A stretch of 27,775 nt of DNA from Acidovorax delafieldii (GTDB taxonomy: Bacteria > Pseudomonadota > Gammaproteobacteria > Burkholderiales > Burkholderiaceae_C). The translations under genes were made by a program, and so were the position numbers. Position 1 is the stretch's first letter. Each line of letters opens with the position of its first letter. Positions 1 to 7,260 of this stretch are shown here, piece after piece. The stretch is taken from NCBI GenBank assembly GCA_002377855.1, contig DFQQ01000014.1, forward strand, positions 1-27,775, in the 5' to 3' direction. The notes beneath the pieces are model-generated. The model was not told the origin of the DNA and did no database searches. It saw nothing but the letters and a program-made list of their open reading frames with translations.

Positions 1-1215
1 GCGCTGGGCCAGGCTGCGCACCTCGCTGGCCACCACGGCAAAACCGCGGCCCTGCTCGCCAGCGCGGGCGGCTTCCACCGCCGCGTTCAGCGCCAGGATG
101 TTGGTCTGAAACGCAATGGAGTCGATGACACCAATGATGTCGCTGATCTTGCGCGAGCTTTCGGTGATGTGCTGCATGCTCGTCACCACCTGGCCGACGA
201 CTTCGCCACCGCGCGCCGCTGCCTGGGCGGCCGTGCCGGCGAGCTGGTTGGCCTGGCGGGCGGTGTCGGCCGACTGGGTGACGGTGGCGGTGAGCTCTTC
301 CATGCTCGATGCGGTTTCTTCCAGGTTGGCCGCGGTCTGCTCGGTGCGTGCCGAGAGGTCATGGTTGCCGTTGGCGATCTGAACGGATGCCGACGACACC
401 GAATCGACGCCCTGGCGCACCTCGCTGACCACGCCGCGCAGGCGGGCCGCCATGTCATTGAGGGCGCGCAGCATCTGGCCAAGTTCGTCCTTGCGGCTGG
501 TTTGCAGCTCACGGGTGAGGTCACCCGCGGCAATGGCGTTGGCGGTGTCCACCGCTTGCTGCAGCGGCTCGGTGATGGAGCGCACCAGCAGCCATGCCAG
601 CAATGCACCAATGCCAAACACCACCAGCGCTGTCAACGCACTGATGACCCCGGAGCGCACGCGCTGGGCGGTGGCCTCTTCGCGGACCTCGTCGCGGCGG
701 CGCTCCAGCAGGGCGACGAACTCGTCTTGCGCCTTGAGGTAACGCGCCACCAGGGGGGTGAGTTGCTCATCGGCAAAGCGCTTTGTCTCTACCGCATCAC
801 CAGCAGCCTTGAGCTCTGAAGTCTTGGCGACGGCCACCAGCACCAGCTTGCGCTCGGCCCCCACCTTGTCGATGGCCGCCTTTTCCTCGGGCGCGGTGGC
901 CGCTGCCGCGATGGTTTCCTGGATCTTGTTGATGGTGCCGATGATTTCCTTGACCCGCGCGTCGTACTGCTGCGCCAGCGCGGCGTCGGTGGTCACGGCG
1001 CTGCCCATGATCATGTTCACGGCTATTTCGGTGCCGCCGCGCCAGCGCACGGCGGAGACCACGCGGGTGTCGATGTCCACCACGGCATCCATTGCGCGCG
1101 CCATGGTGGTATTGCCGCGGTTTTGCGCAATGCCAGAGACGACCGCCATGGCCACCATCAATCCCAGAAAAGCCAGCCAAAGCTTGCGTGAGACGCGAAT
1201 ATTGTCGAGTTGCAT
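1..1215 (-). CDS. Methyl-accepting chemotaxis protein, 3' end outside window
   Basis: Membrane chemoreceptor that senses a ligand in the periplasm and controls the CheA kinase. Reading from the ATG at 1215, the protein has a first membrane helix at about residues 12-30, a periplasmic helical region of about 155 residues, a second membrane helix at about 188-210, then a HAMP segment and the coiled-coil signalling domain. The conserved hairpin tip (ILALNAAVEAARAGEQGRGF) is present, and the window edge cuts the gene at residue 405, just past the tip. The return helix and any CheR/CheB-binding tail are therefore not visible. The short periplasmic part resembles a four-helix-bundle ligand domain, so the ligand cannot be guessed. 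It stands alone, transcribed away from the arginase gene. Confidence 0.93.
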   Translation of the reverse strand, partial: MQLDNIRVSRKLWLAFLGLMVAMAVVSGIAQNRGNTTMARAMDAVVDIDTRVVSAVRWRGGTEIAVNMIMGSAVTTDAALAQQYDARVKEIIGTINKIQETIAAAATAPEEKAAIDKVGAERKLVLVAVAKTSELKAAGDAVETKRFADEQLTPLVARYLKAQDEFVALLERRRDEVREEATAQRVRSGVISALTALVVFGIGALLAWLLVRSITEPLQQAVDTANAIAAGDLTRELQTSRKDELGQMLRALNDMAARLRGVVSEVRQGVDSVSSASVQIANGNHDLSARTEQTAANLEETASSMEELTATVTQSADTARQANQLAGTAAQAAARGGEVVGQVVTSMQHITESSRKISDIIGVIDSIAFQTNILALNAAVEAARAGEQGRGFAVVASEVRSLAQR

Positions 1216-1359
1216 ATTCCCTCTACCTTCCATGTGGACCATCGCCGCGCATCGCACGCCGATACATCCGATTACAAACACCTGGAGCCTAAAGCAGTCT
1301 GCAGACGGGAAGCACCTCTGTGCGCGAGGGAAAACCCGCAGGTGCCCTATTTCATGACT

Positions 1360-1376
1360 GTTACATAAAGGTTACA
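1360..1376. promoter_or_regulatory. Direct repeat GTTACA, 11-bp period, possible response-regulator site
   Basis: Two exact GTTACA hexamers sit 11 bp apart (start to start), about 145-160 bp upstream of the chemoreceptor start. Same-face direct repeats of this spacing are typical of OmpR/PhoB-family response regulators, and GTTACA resembles the E. coli OmpR half-site as I remember it. No regulator gene lies nearby, so the assignment is only a suggestion. Confidence 0.25.
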
Positions 1377-1672
1377 CGCTCGACATTACGCTCGGCTTGC
1401 ATATGAGCAACTTGAATAGTCGGATAAAGCAATTTGCGCAAAGTGCTCTACAAACCGGGCAGTTTTATGGCTTTTCAGTGACGCAAGTCCGCCCCAGAAT
1501 CAACGCAACGCCAGCCGGGCAAGCAGGCCGGTGCGTGGCCCCCTGCCAGCTTTTGCCAGCCCCGCCGCTGGAGGGCGCTCAGCTTGTAATTGCCCGCACA
1601 AAGTGAAATCACGCCAATGCCCTACGGACCGGCCCGCGCTTGACAGATAACTTGGGCCTGAACCACCCACTC

Positions 1673-1733
1673 ATCTCTTCATCTCTTCATCTCTTCATCT
1701 CTTCATCTCTTCATCTCTCATCTTTTCATCTCT
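1673..1733. repeat. Tandem octamer repeat (ATCTCTTC)n
   Basis: Five perfect consecutive copies of ATCTCTTC occupy 1673-1712, followed by a shortened ATCTCT (1713-1718) and degenerate units to about 1733. The array is pyrimidine-rich on the plus strand and lies about 105-165 bp upstream of the arginase ATG at 1837. The unit length is not a multiple of three. If the array lies in a 5' leader or promoter spacer, copy-number change by slipped-strand mispairing would alter spacing rather than reading frame. It does not lie inside a gene I can support. Confidence 0.9.
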
Positions 1734-1836
1734 GCTACCCGCCGCGCCCGGCCTTGCGGGCCTTTGCACTGCGGCGCTGCCCATGCCAAACTTGGCCGCG
1801 CAGTTGCCTCCCCTTCGCTCAACCTTTGCTCCTGTC

Positions 1837-2802
1837 ATGACCACACCAGCCCAGACGCCACCCCAGCGAACCCCTTCTCCCTGCAGCCTGATCGGAGCCC
1901 CCACCGACAGTGGCGCTGGCGCGCGCGGCGCGTCGATGGGCCCTGAGGCATTGCGGGTGGCGGGGCTGCAAGGCGCGCTGGAATCGCACGGGCTGCAGGT
2001 GTTTGACCGGGGCAACCTGAGCGGGCCCGCCAACCCGTGGCAGCCGCCGGTCGATGGCTACCGCCACCTCGCCGAAGTGGTGCTGTGGAACCGGCTGGTG
2101 TACGACGCCGTGTATGCCGAGCTGCAACGCGGCCACATGCCCATCTTGCTGGGCGGCGACCACAGCCTGGGCCTGGGCAGCATCAGCGCCGTGGCCCGCT
2201 ACTGCGCAGAAAGCGGCAAGAAGCTGCGGGTGCTGTGGCTCGATGCCCATGCCGACTTCAACACCAGCGAACTCACCCCCAGCGGCAACGTACACGGCAT
2301 GCCCGTGGCGTGCCTGTGCGGCTTTGGCCCGGTAGAGCTGACGCAGCTGGCAGAAATGCCAGGTGGAGGCCCGGCGCTGCACCCCTCGCAGATCCGGCAG
2401 ATCGGTATCCGCAGCGTGGATGCCGGCGAAAAGCGCTTTGTGCACGAGCAGGGCCTGGAAGTGTTCGACATGCGCGCCATCGATGAGGTGGGAATGCGCC
2501 AGGTGATGGAACGCGCGCTGGCGGGCATGGACCCGGACACCCACCTGCATGTGAGCTTTGACGTGGACTTTCTCGACCCCGACATTGCCCCCGGCGTAGG
2601 CACCACCGTGCCCGGCGGCCCCACCTACCGCGAGGCGCAGCTGTGCATGGAGATGATTGCCGACAGCGGGCGCCTGGCCTCGCTCGACATCGTGGAGCTG
2701 AACCCGGCGCTCGACGTGCGCAACCGCACCGCCGTGCTGGCGGTGGACTTGGTGGAGTCGTTGTTTGGCAAAAGCACCCTGATGCGTACGCGGCCGGTGT
2801 GA
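1837..2802 (+). CDS. rocF: Arginase
   Basis: Hydrolyses L-arginine to L-ornithine and urea in the cytoplasm with a binuclear manganese centre. The metal-binding motifs of the ureohydrolase family are all present: GGDHS, DAHADFN, SGNVHGMP and SFDVDFLDP. The SGNVHGMP loop is the arginase form rather than the agmatinase or formimidoylglutamase form. I chose the ATG at 1837 (MTTPAQTP...), giving 321 residues, because homologous sequence begins a few residues later at SLIGAPTDSGAG. An in-frame ATG at 1783 would add 18 low-complexity residues, and neither start has a clear Shine-Dalgarno sequence. The gene stands alone: no ornithine-using gene or arginine regulator is adjacent. Upstream lies the octamer repeat; downstream is a dispersed element. 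Confidence 0.93.
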   Translation: MTTPAQTPPQRTPSPCSLIGAPTDSGAGARGASMGPEALRVAGLQGALESHGLQVFDRGNLSGPANPWQPPVDGYRHLAEVVLWNRLVYDAVYAELQRGHMPILLGGDHSLGLGSISAVARYCAESGKKLRVLWLDAHADFNTSELTPSGNVHGMPVACLCGFGPVELTQLAEMPGGGPALHPSQIRQIGIRSVDAGEKRFVHEQGLEVFDMRAIDEVGMRQVMERALAGMDPDTHLHVSFDVDFLDPDIAPGVGTTVPGGPTYREAQLCMEMIADSGRLASLDIVELNPALDVRNRTAVLAVDLVESLFGKSTLMRTRPV

Positions 2803-2811
2803 CAACGGTTC

Positions 2812-2860
2812 GCTATCAAATAGATAGCTGCTTGCGCTTTATCCACAGGCGCTAGGGACC
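2812..2860 (+). repeat. Dispersed element copy A (intergenic)
   Basis: Begins GCTAT, then nine variable bases, AGCTGCTTGC and GCTTTATCCACAGGCGCTAGGG. The left part can fold (CTAT...ATAG) and the right part pairs TGCGC with GCGCT imperfectly. It aligns without gaps to the copy inside purK (26920-26967). It starts 9 bp after the arginase stop codon, so it may act as the 3' end of that mRNA, although no T-run follows. Confidence 0.75.
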
Positions 2861-3054
2861 CTCGAATCGAGCGGTAAGGGTGCACTGCGGATCGGGATGG
2901 CGCTGCAAGGCGCAAAACGCAGCAATAGCCGTAGCTATTGCGAGTATTTGCAACGCCGCAGACCGCCCGATTGCGCAGATGCACACGGCGCGGTGATTCG
3001 TGCAGAGGGTCCGTAGCGGTGCTTTTTATTCAAATCTCTTCCGAACAGAACGTT

Positions 3055-4011
3055 TTACGACACCGGCATCGCCGCACGCACCTGCTGCGCCGTGGGCAGT
3101 GGCGCCACGGCGCCAAAGCCCTGCACAGCCAGCGATGCTGCCGTGTTGGCATAGGCCACCGCAGCGGCCAAGTCGTTGCCCAGCGCCAGGCGCGCGAGCA
3201 GGTTGCCGTCAAAGCAGTCGCCCGCCCCCGTGGCATCCACCAGTTGTACGTTGCACCCCGGCACCCGCTGGCGCGGCACGGCGGGGTCAGCGCTGCTCAG
3301 CAGCACCCCATCGGCCCCCAGCTTGACGACCACCGTGGCCGCGCCGTGCGCGTGGCCCCAGTCGGCAATCGCATCGGCATCATGCAGGCCCAGCAGCGCA
3401 GCCATGTCATCGAGCCCCGGCAAAAAGATGTCGCACAGCGACACCGCATGCGCAATGCAGGCCCGCGCCCGAGCCAGCGGCCAGAGCTTGAGCCGCAGGT
3501 TGGGGTCGAACGCCACGCGTGCACCGGCCACCTGGGCAACGCGCATGGCCTCGTAAGCCGTGTCACACGCCGATGCTGACACCGCCAATGAAATGCCCGA
3601 CACGTGCAGGATGCTGCACTGCTGCAACACGGCCGCTGGCGGGCCGTGCAGCCACGCCGGATCCATGCGGCTGGCGGCCGAGCCCGCGCGCAGGTAGCTG
3701 AATTCGTGCCCCGCCGCGCCGTGCGTCACAAAGTAGATGCCTGTGGGGTGCTGCGCATCGCGCTCCACCGCCGCGGTGTCCACGCCCTCGCGCGCCCACA
3801 GGTCCAGCAGGGCTTGGCCAAAGGCATCGCTGCCCAGGCGTGTGAGGTACGCGGTGCGTGCGCCCGCGCGGGCAGCAGCGATCACGGCGTTGCTGGTGTC
3901 GCCCCCAAAGCCCTGCAAGTATTGCGGCTCACCGGGGCGCGTCTGGTTGAACTCCACCAGCGCCTCCCCCAGCGCCACCACGTCCCACACGGGTTCTTTG
4001 GCCGTGGTCAT
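3055..4011 (-). CDS. kdgK: PfkB-family sugar kinase, probably 2-keto-3-deoxygluconate kinase
   Basis: Predicted to phosphorylate 2-keto-3-deoxygluconate (KDG) to KDPG with ATP in the cytoplasm. The 318-residue protein has the ribokinase fold: the N-terminal substrate signature GGDTSN at residues 37-42, and the C-terminal anion-hole and catalytic-base motif DATGAGD at 259-265 with Asp265 as predicted base. FDPNLRLKLW at 168-177 matches the D-x-N-x-R-x-x-L-W pattern that I recall as typical of KDG kinases and absent from fructokinases and ribokinases. It follows ridA with a 3-bp gap, so the two are co-transcribed, divergent from the importer/deaminase/deacylase operon. A related 2-keto-3-deoxy acid as substrate cannot be excluded. 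Confidence 0.85.
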   Translation of the reverse strand: MTTAKEPVWDVVALGEALVEFNQTRPGEPQYLQGFGGDTSNAVIAAARAGARTAYLTRLGSDAFGQALLDLWAREGVDTAAVERDAQHPTGIYFVTHGAAGHEFSYLRAGSAASRMDPAWLHGPPAAVLQQCSILHVSGISLAVSASACDTAYEAMRVAQVAGARVAFDPNLRLKLWPLARARACIAHAVSLCDIFLPGLDDMAALLGLHDADAIADWGHAHGAATVVVKLGADGVLLSSADPAVPRQRVPGCNVQLVDATGAGDCFDGNLLARLALGNDLAAAVAYANTAASLAVQGFGAVAPLPTAQQVRAAMPVS

Positions 4012-4014
4012 GGC

Positions 4015-4404
4015 TCAGCCGCGCGGCTTGTAGGCCGTCACGTCGATCTCGACCTTGGCGTCGATCATCAGGCGCGATTCGACGGTGGAGCGGGCGGGGC
4101 GATGGTCGCCAAAACACTCCATGTACACGCGGTTGAAGCTGCCGAAGTCGCGCGCATCGGCCAGCCAGACGCTGACCTTGGCCACATCGGCCAGCGTGCA
4201 GTCGGCCAGGGCCAGAGCGTCCTTCACACGCTGGAACACCTGGCGCGTTTGCGCCTCGATGCCTCCCACGATGACCTGCCCTTGGTCATCGGTGGGCACC
4301 TGGCCGGACACAAAAACGAAATCGCCCGCTCGGGTGGCGGGCGAGAGGGGGCGTGCGAGGCGATCGGACGCGAGCGGCGCTTGGCCGAGGGTTTCTACTG
4401 GCAT
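4015..4404 (-). CDS. ridA: RidA-family enamine/imine deaminase
   Basis: RidA proteins hydrolyse the reactive enamine/imine intermediates that PLP-dependent dehydratases release, giving the 2-keto acid and ammonia. The protein has 129 residues, the usual length. The key arginine is at Arg105 in RPARSTV and an acidic residue is at Glu119 (KVEIDV), both where family members have them. The start at 4404 has an excellent ribosome binding site (AAAGGAG). It is the first gene of the minus-strand arm, 3 bp before the kinase gene. Its pairing with a PLP deaminase on the other arm suggests a dedicated partner rather than the housekeeping RidA. Operator-like sequence lies just upstream at 4421-4435. Confidence 0.93.
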   Translation of the reverse strand: MPVETLGQAPLASDRLARPLSPATRAGDFVFVSGQVPTDDQGQVIVGGIEAQTRQVFQRVKDALALADCTLADVAKVSVWLADARDFGSFNRVYMECFGDHRPARSTVESRLMIDAKVEIDVTAYKPRG

Positions 4405-4420
4405 GAAAAACGCTCCTTTA

Positions 4421-4435
4421 AGTAAAGATATTACA
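4421..4435 (-). promoter_or_regulatory. HexR-like 15-bp operator, ridA side
   Basis: Read on the minus strand this is TGTAATATCTTTACT, an imperfect palindrome with arms TGTAAT and TTTACT around three bases. It lies 16 bp before the ridA ATG. It is 11/15 identical to the second site at 4495-4509 read in the opposite direction, and matches the TGTAAT-N3-ATTACA form I recall for HexR, an RpiR-family repressor. TGTAAT could also be a -10 for ridA, but I see no convincing -35. The likely ligand protein is the RpiR regulator encoded at 11513-12475. Confidence 0.5.
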
Positions 4436-4471
4436 CATCTCCTTCCAGAAATGCCCGTCCCATCGGCAATT

Positions 4472-4500
4472 CTGGCATCGAATCTGCTTTTACATGTAAT
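4472..4500 (+). promoter_or_regulatory. Candidate promoter of the importer/deaminase/deacylase operon
   Basis: A -35-like CTGGCA (4472-4477) is separated by exactly 17 bp from a -10-like TGTAAT (4495-4500, five of six consensus bases). Transcription would start near 4507, leaving a short leader before the AAGG ribosome binding site and the ATG at 4522. The -10 is also the left arm of the operator at 4495-4509, so a bound repressor would block RNA polymerase. Confidence 0.4.
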
Positions 4501-4509
4501 CCTATTACT
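4495..4509 (+). promoter_or_regulatory. HexR-like 15-bp operator, ABC-importer side
   Basis: TGTAATCCTATTACT: arms TGTAAT and ATTACT around three bases, one base short of a perfect palindrome. It lies 12 bp before the binding-protein ATG. Its centre (4502) is 74 bp from the centre of the first site (4428), close to seven helical turns, which would let one regulator oligomer bind both and loop the DNA. An overlapping perfect 10-bp palindrome TTACATGTAA lies at 4490-4499. Confidence 0.5.
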
Positions 4510-4521
4510 TCAAGGTGCGCA

Positions 4522-6132
4522 ATGCAAACGTCTGGAACCAATATGGTGCAGCAGCTGCTGCCAACGGATGAATCCCTGGGTCGCCGTCGCGTAGTGGGCA
4601 CTGCCGTGCTGGCCGCCGCGCTCACCTTGGCATGCAGCCATGGTTGGGCCCAACCTGCCGCAGCCACCCCGACCAAAGGCGGCGCCGCCAACCTCGCCAT
4701 GGTGGGCGAGCCCCAGGGCCTGGACCCCATGGTGAGCACTGCCGACCTCGTGGGCACCATCATGCAGCACGTGTACGAGCCGCTGTACACCTTCGACGCC
4801 AACTGGGCCATTGCACCCATGCTGGCCGAGAGTCTGCCCACCGTCTCCAAGGATGGGCTGACCTACACCATCCCACTGCGCAAGGGCGTGAAGTTCCACA
4901 ACGGCCGCGAGATGACAGCCGACGACGTGGTGGCCTCGCTGCAGCGCTGGATGGAGCTGAACCCCCGTGGCAAGGCCGTGGGCAAGGAAGTGGCCTCGCT
5001 CACCGCCAAGGGCGCACTGGCGGTGGAGCTGAAGCTGAAAAATCCTTACGCCCCGCTGCTGGCCCAGCTGGCCCTGCCCAGCGGCATGGCCGCCATCATG
5101 GCCAAGGAGAGCATTGCGCCCCAGCTCAAGGACTTCATCGGCACGGGGCCTTATCAGTTCAAGGAACGCCGCCCCGACCAGTTCACCGTGCTGGTGCGTT
5201 TTGACGGCTACGCAAGCCGCAAGGAAGGTGCCAGCGGCTACGCAGGCAAGCGCGAAGCGCTGCTCGATGAGTTGCGCTTTGTGCCCGTGCCCAGCGCCAA
5301 CACGCGCGTCGAAGGCGCGCTCTCGGGCCAGTTCCAGTACGCCGACCTGCTGCCCGTGGAGGCCATTGGCCGCGTCGAAAAAGGCGCCCCCGCCGTGGTG
5401 CCCATCGTGACGAAGAACTTTGGCTTTCCGTACATCGTGTTCAACACCAAGGAAGGCGTGCTGGCCTCGCAGCCGCTGCGCCGCGCGGTGCAGACCGCCG
5501 TGGGCACGGGGGAGCTGCTGGCCGCAGGCTTTGGCGACAACCGCTTCTTTGTGGTGGAACCCAACTTCTTCCCCAAGGGCACGCCGTACTACTCGGACGC
5601 GGGCAGCAAGCTCTACAACGAGCGCAACCCGCAAGCCGCCAAAGACCAGGCCGCCAAGGCCAGCTACAACGGGCAGCCCGTGCGCATCATGGCCAGCCGC
5701 CAGTACGAGTTCCACTACAACATGGCGCTGGTGATGTCCGAGCAGCTCAAGAAGGCGGGCTTCAAGACCGAACTGCAGGTGGTGGACTGGGCCACGCTGG
5801 TGCAGCGCCGCAACGACCCCAAGCTGTGGGACGTGTACTTCACCCACTCGGGCCTGTTCCCGGAGCCCATGCTCTCGCCACCACAACTGGGTGACGGTGC
5901 CCCAGGCTGGTGGGAATCTGACGCCAAGAAGGCCGCGCTCTCTGCATTCAACCAGGAGACGGACCCCGCCAAGCGCGGTGCGCTGTGGGGCAAGGTGCAG
6001 CACGTGGTGTACGACGAAGTGCCCTTCATCGAGGTAGGCAAGTTCAACGGCTTGTCAGCCCGTTCGGCCAAGCTCTCGGGCTACACGCCCGCCATCTGGC
6101 CGTTCTTCTGGAACACAGGTTTGAAGAACTGA
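4522..6132 (+). CDS. ABC transporter substrate-binding protein, peptide/SBP_bac_5 family
   Basis: Periplasmic binding component of the importer encoded by the next four genes. The 536-residue protein begins with GRRRVVG followed by a hydrophobic stretch and a probable signal-peptidase site near GWA/QPA at about residue 44. The arginines give a weak Tat-like look, and the nearby LTLAC is a poor lipobox. The mature part has the family start (GEPQGLDPMVST, VYEPLYTFDANW) and the DVYFTHSG and W-rich C-terminal features of DppA/OppA-like proteins. An AAGG ribosome binding site precedes the ATG. The family binds peptides, but members also carry nickel, opines or sugars. The operon's deacylase suggests an N-acylated D-amino acid or amino-sugar acid as cargo; that is inference. 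Confidence 0.92.
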   Translation: MQTSGTNMVQQLLPTDESLGRRRVVGTAVLAAALTLACSHGWAQPAAATPTKGGAANLAMVGEPQGLDPMVSTADLVGTIMQHVYEPLYTFDANWAIAPMLAESLPTVSKDGLTYTIPLRKGVKFHNGREMTADDVVASLQRWMELNPRGKAVGKEVASLTAKGALAVELKLKNPYAPLLAQLALPSGMAAIMAKESIAPQLKDFIGTGPYQFKERRPDQFTVLVRFDGYASRKEGASGYAGKREALLDELRFVPVPSANTRVEGALSGQFQYADLLPVEAIGRVEKGAPAVVPIVTKNFGFPYIVFNTKEGVLASQPLRRAVQTAVGTGELLAAGFGDNRFFVVEPNFFPKGTPYYSDAGSKLYNERNPQAAKDQAAKASYNGQPVRIMASRQYEFHYNMALVMSEQLKKAGFKTELQVVDWATLVQRRNDPKLWDVYFTHSGLFPEPMLSPPQLGDGAPGWWESDAKKAALSAFNQETDPAKRGALWGKVQHVVYDEVPFIEVGKFNGLSARSAKLSGYTPAIWPFFWNTGLKN

Positions 6133-6312
6133 CTTCCCCCGAGGCGCTTCGTGCCGGGCCACATTGTTGAGACGGCATCTTCGATGCCTCCACCAACCGT
6201 TCGGGCTGAGCTTGTCGAAGCCTTGCGCAGCGCTTCGACAAGCTCAGCGTGAACGGTTTGAGTGAACAGATGCCGAATCACCAAGCCCCAAGGACTTTTC
6301 AAAGAGACAAAC
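6133..6312. other. Gap between binding-protein and permease genes
   Basis: This 180-bp spacer is the only sizeable gap in an operon whose other junctions from dppB to dppC, dppD, dppF and the deaminase are 4-bp overlaps. It is dominated by the long palindrome at 6196-6257. No promoter is evident. An AAAGAGAC sequence just before the ATG at 6313 is the likely ribosome binding site of the first permease. Confidence 0.7.
6196..6257. repeat. Long imperfect palindrome (dispersed REP-like hairpin)
   Basis: Two 26-bp arms (6196-6221 and 6232-6257) are complementary except for two bases and enclose a 10-base loop. The arm contains GCTGAGCTTGTCGAAGC, a sequence I recall as a very common dispersed palindrome in Burkholderiales and other proteobacteria. 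Placed directly after the binding-protein gene, the RNA hairpin would protect the upstream message from 3' exonucleases. That is a usual way to make more binding protein than permease. No T-run follows, so it is not an intrinsic terminator. Confidence 0.85.
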
Positions 6313-7260
6313 ATGCGATTTCTGTTGAAGCGCCTGGGCGGCGCGCTGGTGGTGCTGGCCCTGGTGGCAGTGCTGGTGTTCTGCCTCACGCGCCTCGCCT
6401 CGGGTGACCCGGTGGCGCTGCTGCTGGGCGACCAGGCCACCGCTGCCGACATCGCCCACGCCCGCGCGCAGTACGGGCTGGACAAGCCCCTGCCCGTGCA
6501 GTTTGCGCTGTGGGTGGGCGAGCTGCTGCAGGGCAACCTGGGGCAGTCGCTGTTCCTGCAGCGCCCCGTGGCCCAGGCCCTGCTGGAGCGGGCCGAGCCC
6601 ACGCTGTTCCTCGCGCTGTTTGCCGTGGGCATTGCCGCGCTGGTGGGCGTGCCCTGCGGCATGGCCGCCGCCGTCTGGCGCGGCAGCGCCACCGACCAGG
6701 CCGTGAGTGGCGTGGCCATGCTGGGCGCGAGTGTGCCCAGCTTCTGGCTGGGGCTTATCCTGATCCAGCTGTTTGCCGTCAAGCTCGGGTGGTTCCCCGC
6801 ATCCGGCTATGGCGACCCCGCCGCCACGCTGGGTGAGCGATTGCAGCACCTGATGCTGCCCGCACTGGTGCTGGGCCTGCTCAACTCGGCACTCATCATC
6901 CGCTTCACGCGCGCCTCCATGCTCGACATCCTGGGCGAAGACTATGTGCGCACCGCCCGCGCCAAGGGCCTGCCCGAAGGCACCATCATGGTCAAGCATG
7001 TCCTGCGCAATGCGCTGGTGCCCATCGTCACCGTGCTGGGGCTGACCATGGCGCTGATGATTGGCGGCACGGTGGTGACCGAGACCGTGTTCAACCTGCC
7101 CGGCGTGGGCAATCTGGTGGTGCGGGCCGTGCTGCGGCGCGACTACCCCGTGATCCAGGGCACGCTGCTGATGATTGCCGCCATCTACGTCTTCATCAAT
7201 CTGGCCATCGATTTTCTGTACACGCTGGTGGACCCCCGTATCCGACTGGAAGCACCATGA
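6313..7260 (+). CDS. dppB: ABC transporter permease, DppB-like
   Basis: First inner-membrane permease of the importer. The 315-residue protein starts MRFLLKRLGGALVVL, the usual DppB/OppB N-terminus with a first membrane helix. It then has a periplasmic loop (SGDPVALLLGD, YGLDKPLPVQF) and the ATPase-contacting loop DYVRTARAKGL followed by VLRNALVPIV. Translation from the ATG at 6313 is preferred over an upstream in-frame ATG at 6262 because homology starts here and a purine-rich site precedes it. Its stop overlaps the dppC start by 4 bp (ATGA at 7257-7260). The symbol denotes subfamily, not proven dipeptide transport. Confidence 0.93.
   Translation: MRFLLKRLGGALVVLALVAVLVFCLTRLASGDPVALLLGDQATAADIAHARAQYGLDKPLPVQFALWVGELLQGNLGQSLFLQRPVAQALLERAEPTLFLALFAVGIAALVGVPCGMAAAVWRGSATDQAVSGVAMLGASVPSFWLGLILIQLFAVKLGWFPASGYGDPAATLGERLQHLMLPALVLGLLNSALIIRFTRASMLDILGEDYVRTARAKGLPEGTIMVKHVLRNALVPIVTVLGLTMALMIGGTVVTETVFNLPGVGNLVVRAVLRRDYPVIQGTLLMIAAIYVFINLAIDFLYTLVDPRIRLEAP

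Larger units (their letters stand above)
1216..1836. other. Intergenic region between MCP and arginase genes
   Basis: A 621-bp gap without a convincing gene. It must hold the promoters of the two divergent genes. Visible structure: a direct repeat GTTACA (1360-1365 and 1371-1376, period 11 bp), followed at once by a direct repeat ACGCTCG (1376-1382 and 1388-1394); an isolated perfect TTGACA at 1640-1645 with no good -10 at 16-18 bp; and an octamer tandem repeat at 1673-1733. A 69-codon open frame at 1397-1606 has no ribosome binding site or recognisable protein features and I do not call it. Confidence 0.6.

Noticed and set aside
1397..1606. Possible 69-residue protein in the MCP-arginase gap
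   Set aside because: No ribosome binding site, no recognisable motif, and amino acid usage unlike the neighbouring genes.
1673..1733. CRISPR array
   Set aside because: The repeats are contiguous 8-mers without spacers; no array of 25-40 bp repeats with unique spacers and no cas gene occurs anywhere in the window.
1837..2802. Agmatinase or formimidoylglutamase instead of arginase
   Set aside because: The substrate loop reads SGNVHGMP and the GGDHSLGLGSISA context is that of arginases.
4510..6003. A 497-codon minus-strand open frame across the binding-protein gene
   Set aside because: Antisense shadow: low-information translation and no start region or homology, opposite a clear SBP_bac_5 protein.
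6196..6257. Intrinsic terminator after the binding-protein gene
   Set aside because: The hairpin is long, but no U-run follows, and the downstream permease has no evident promoter of its own.
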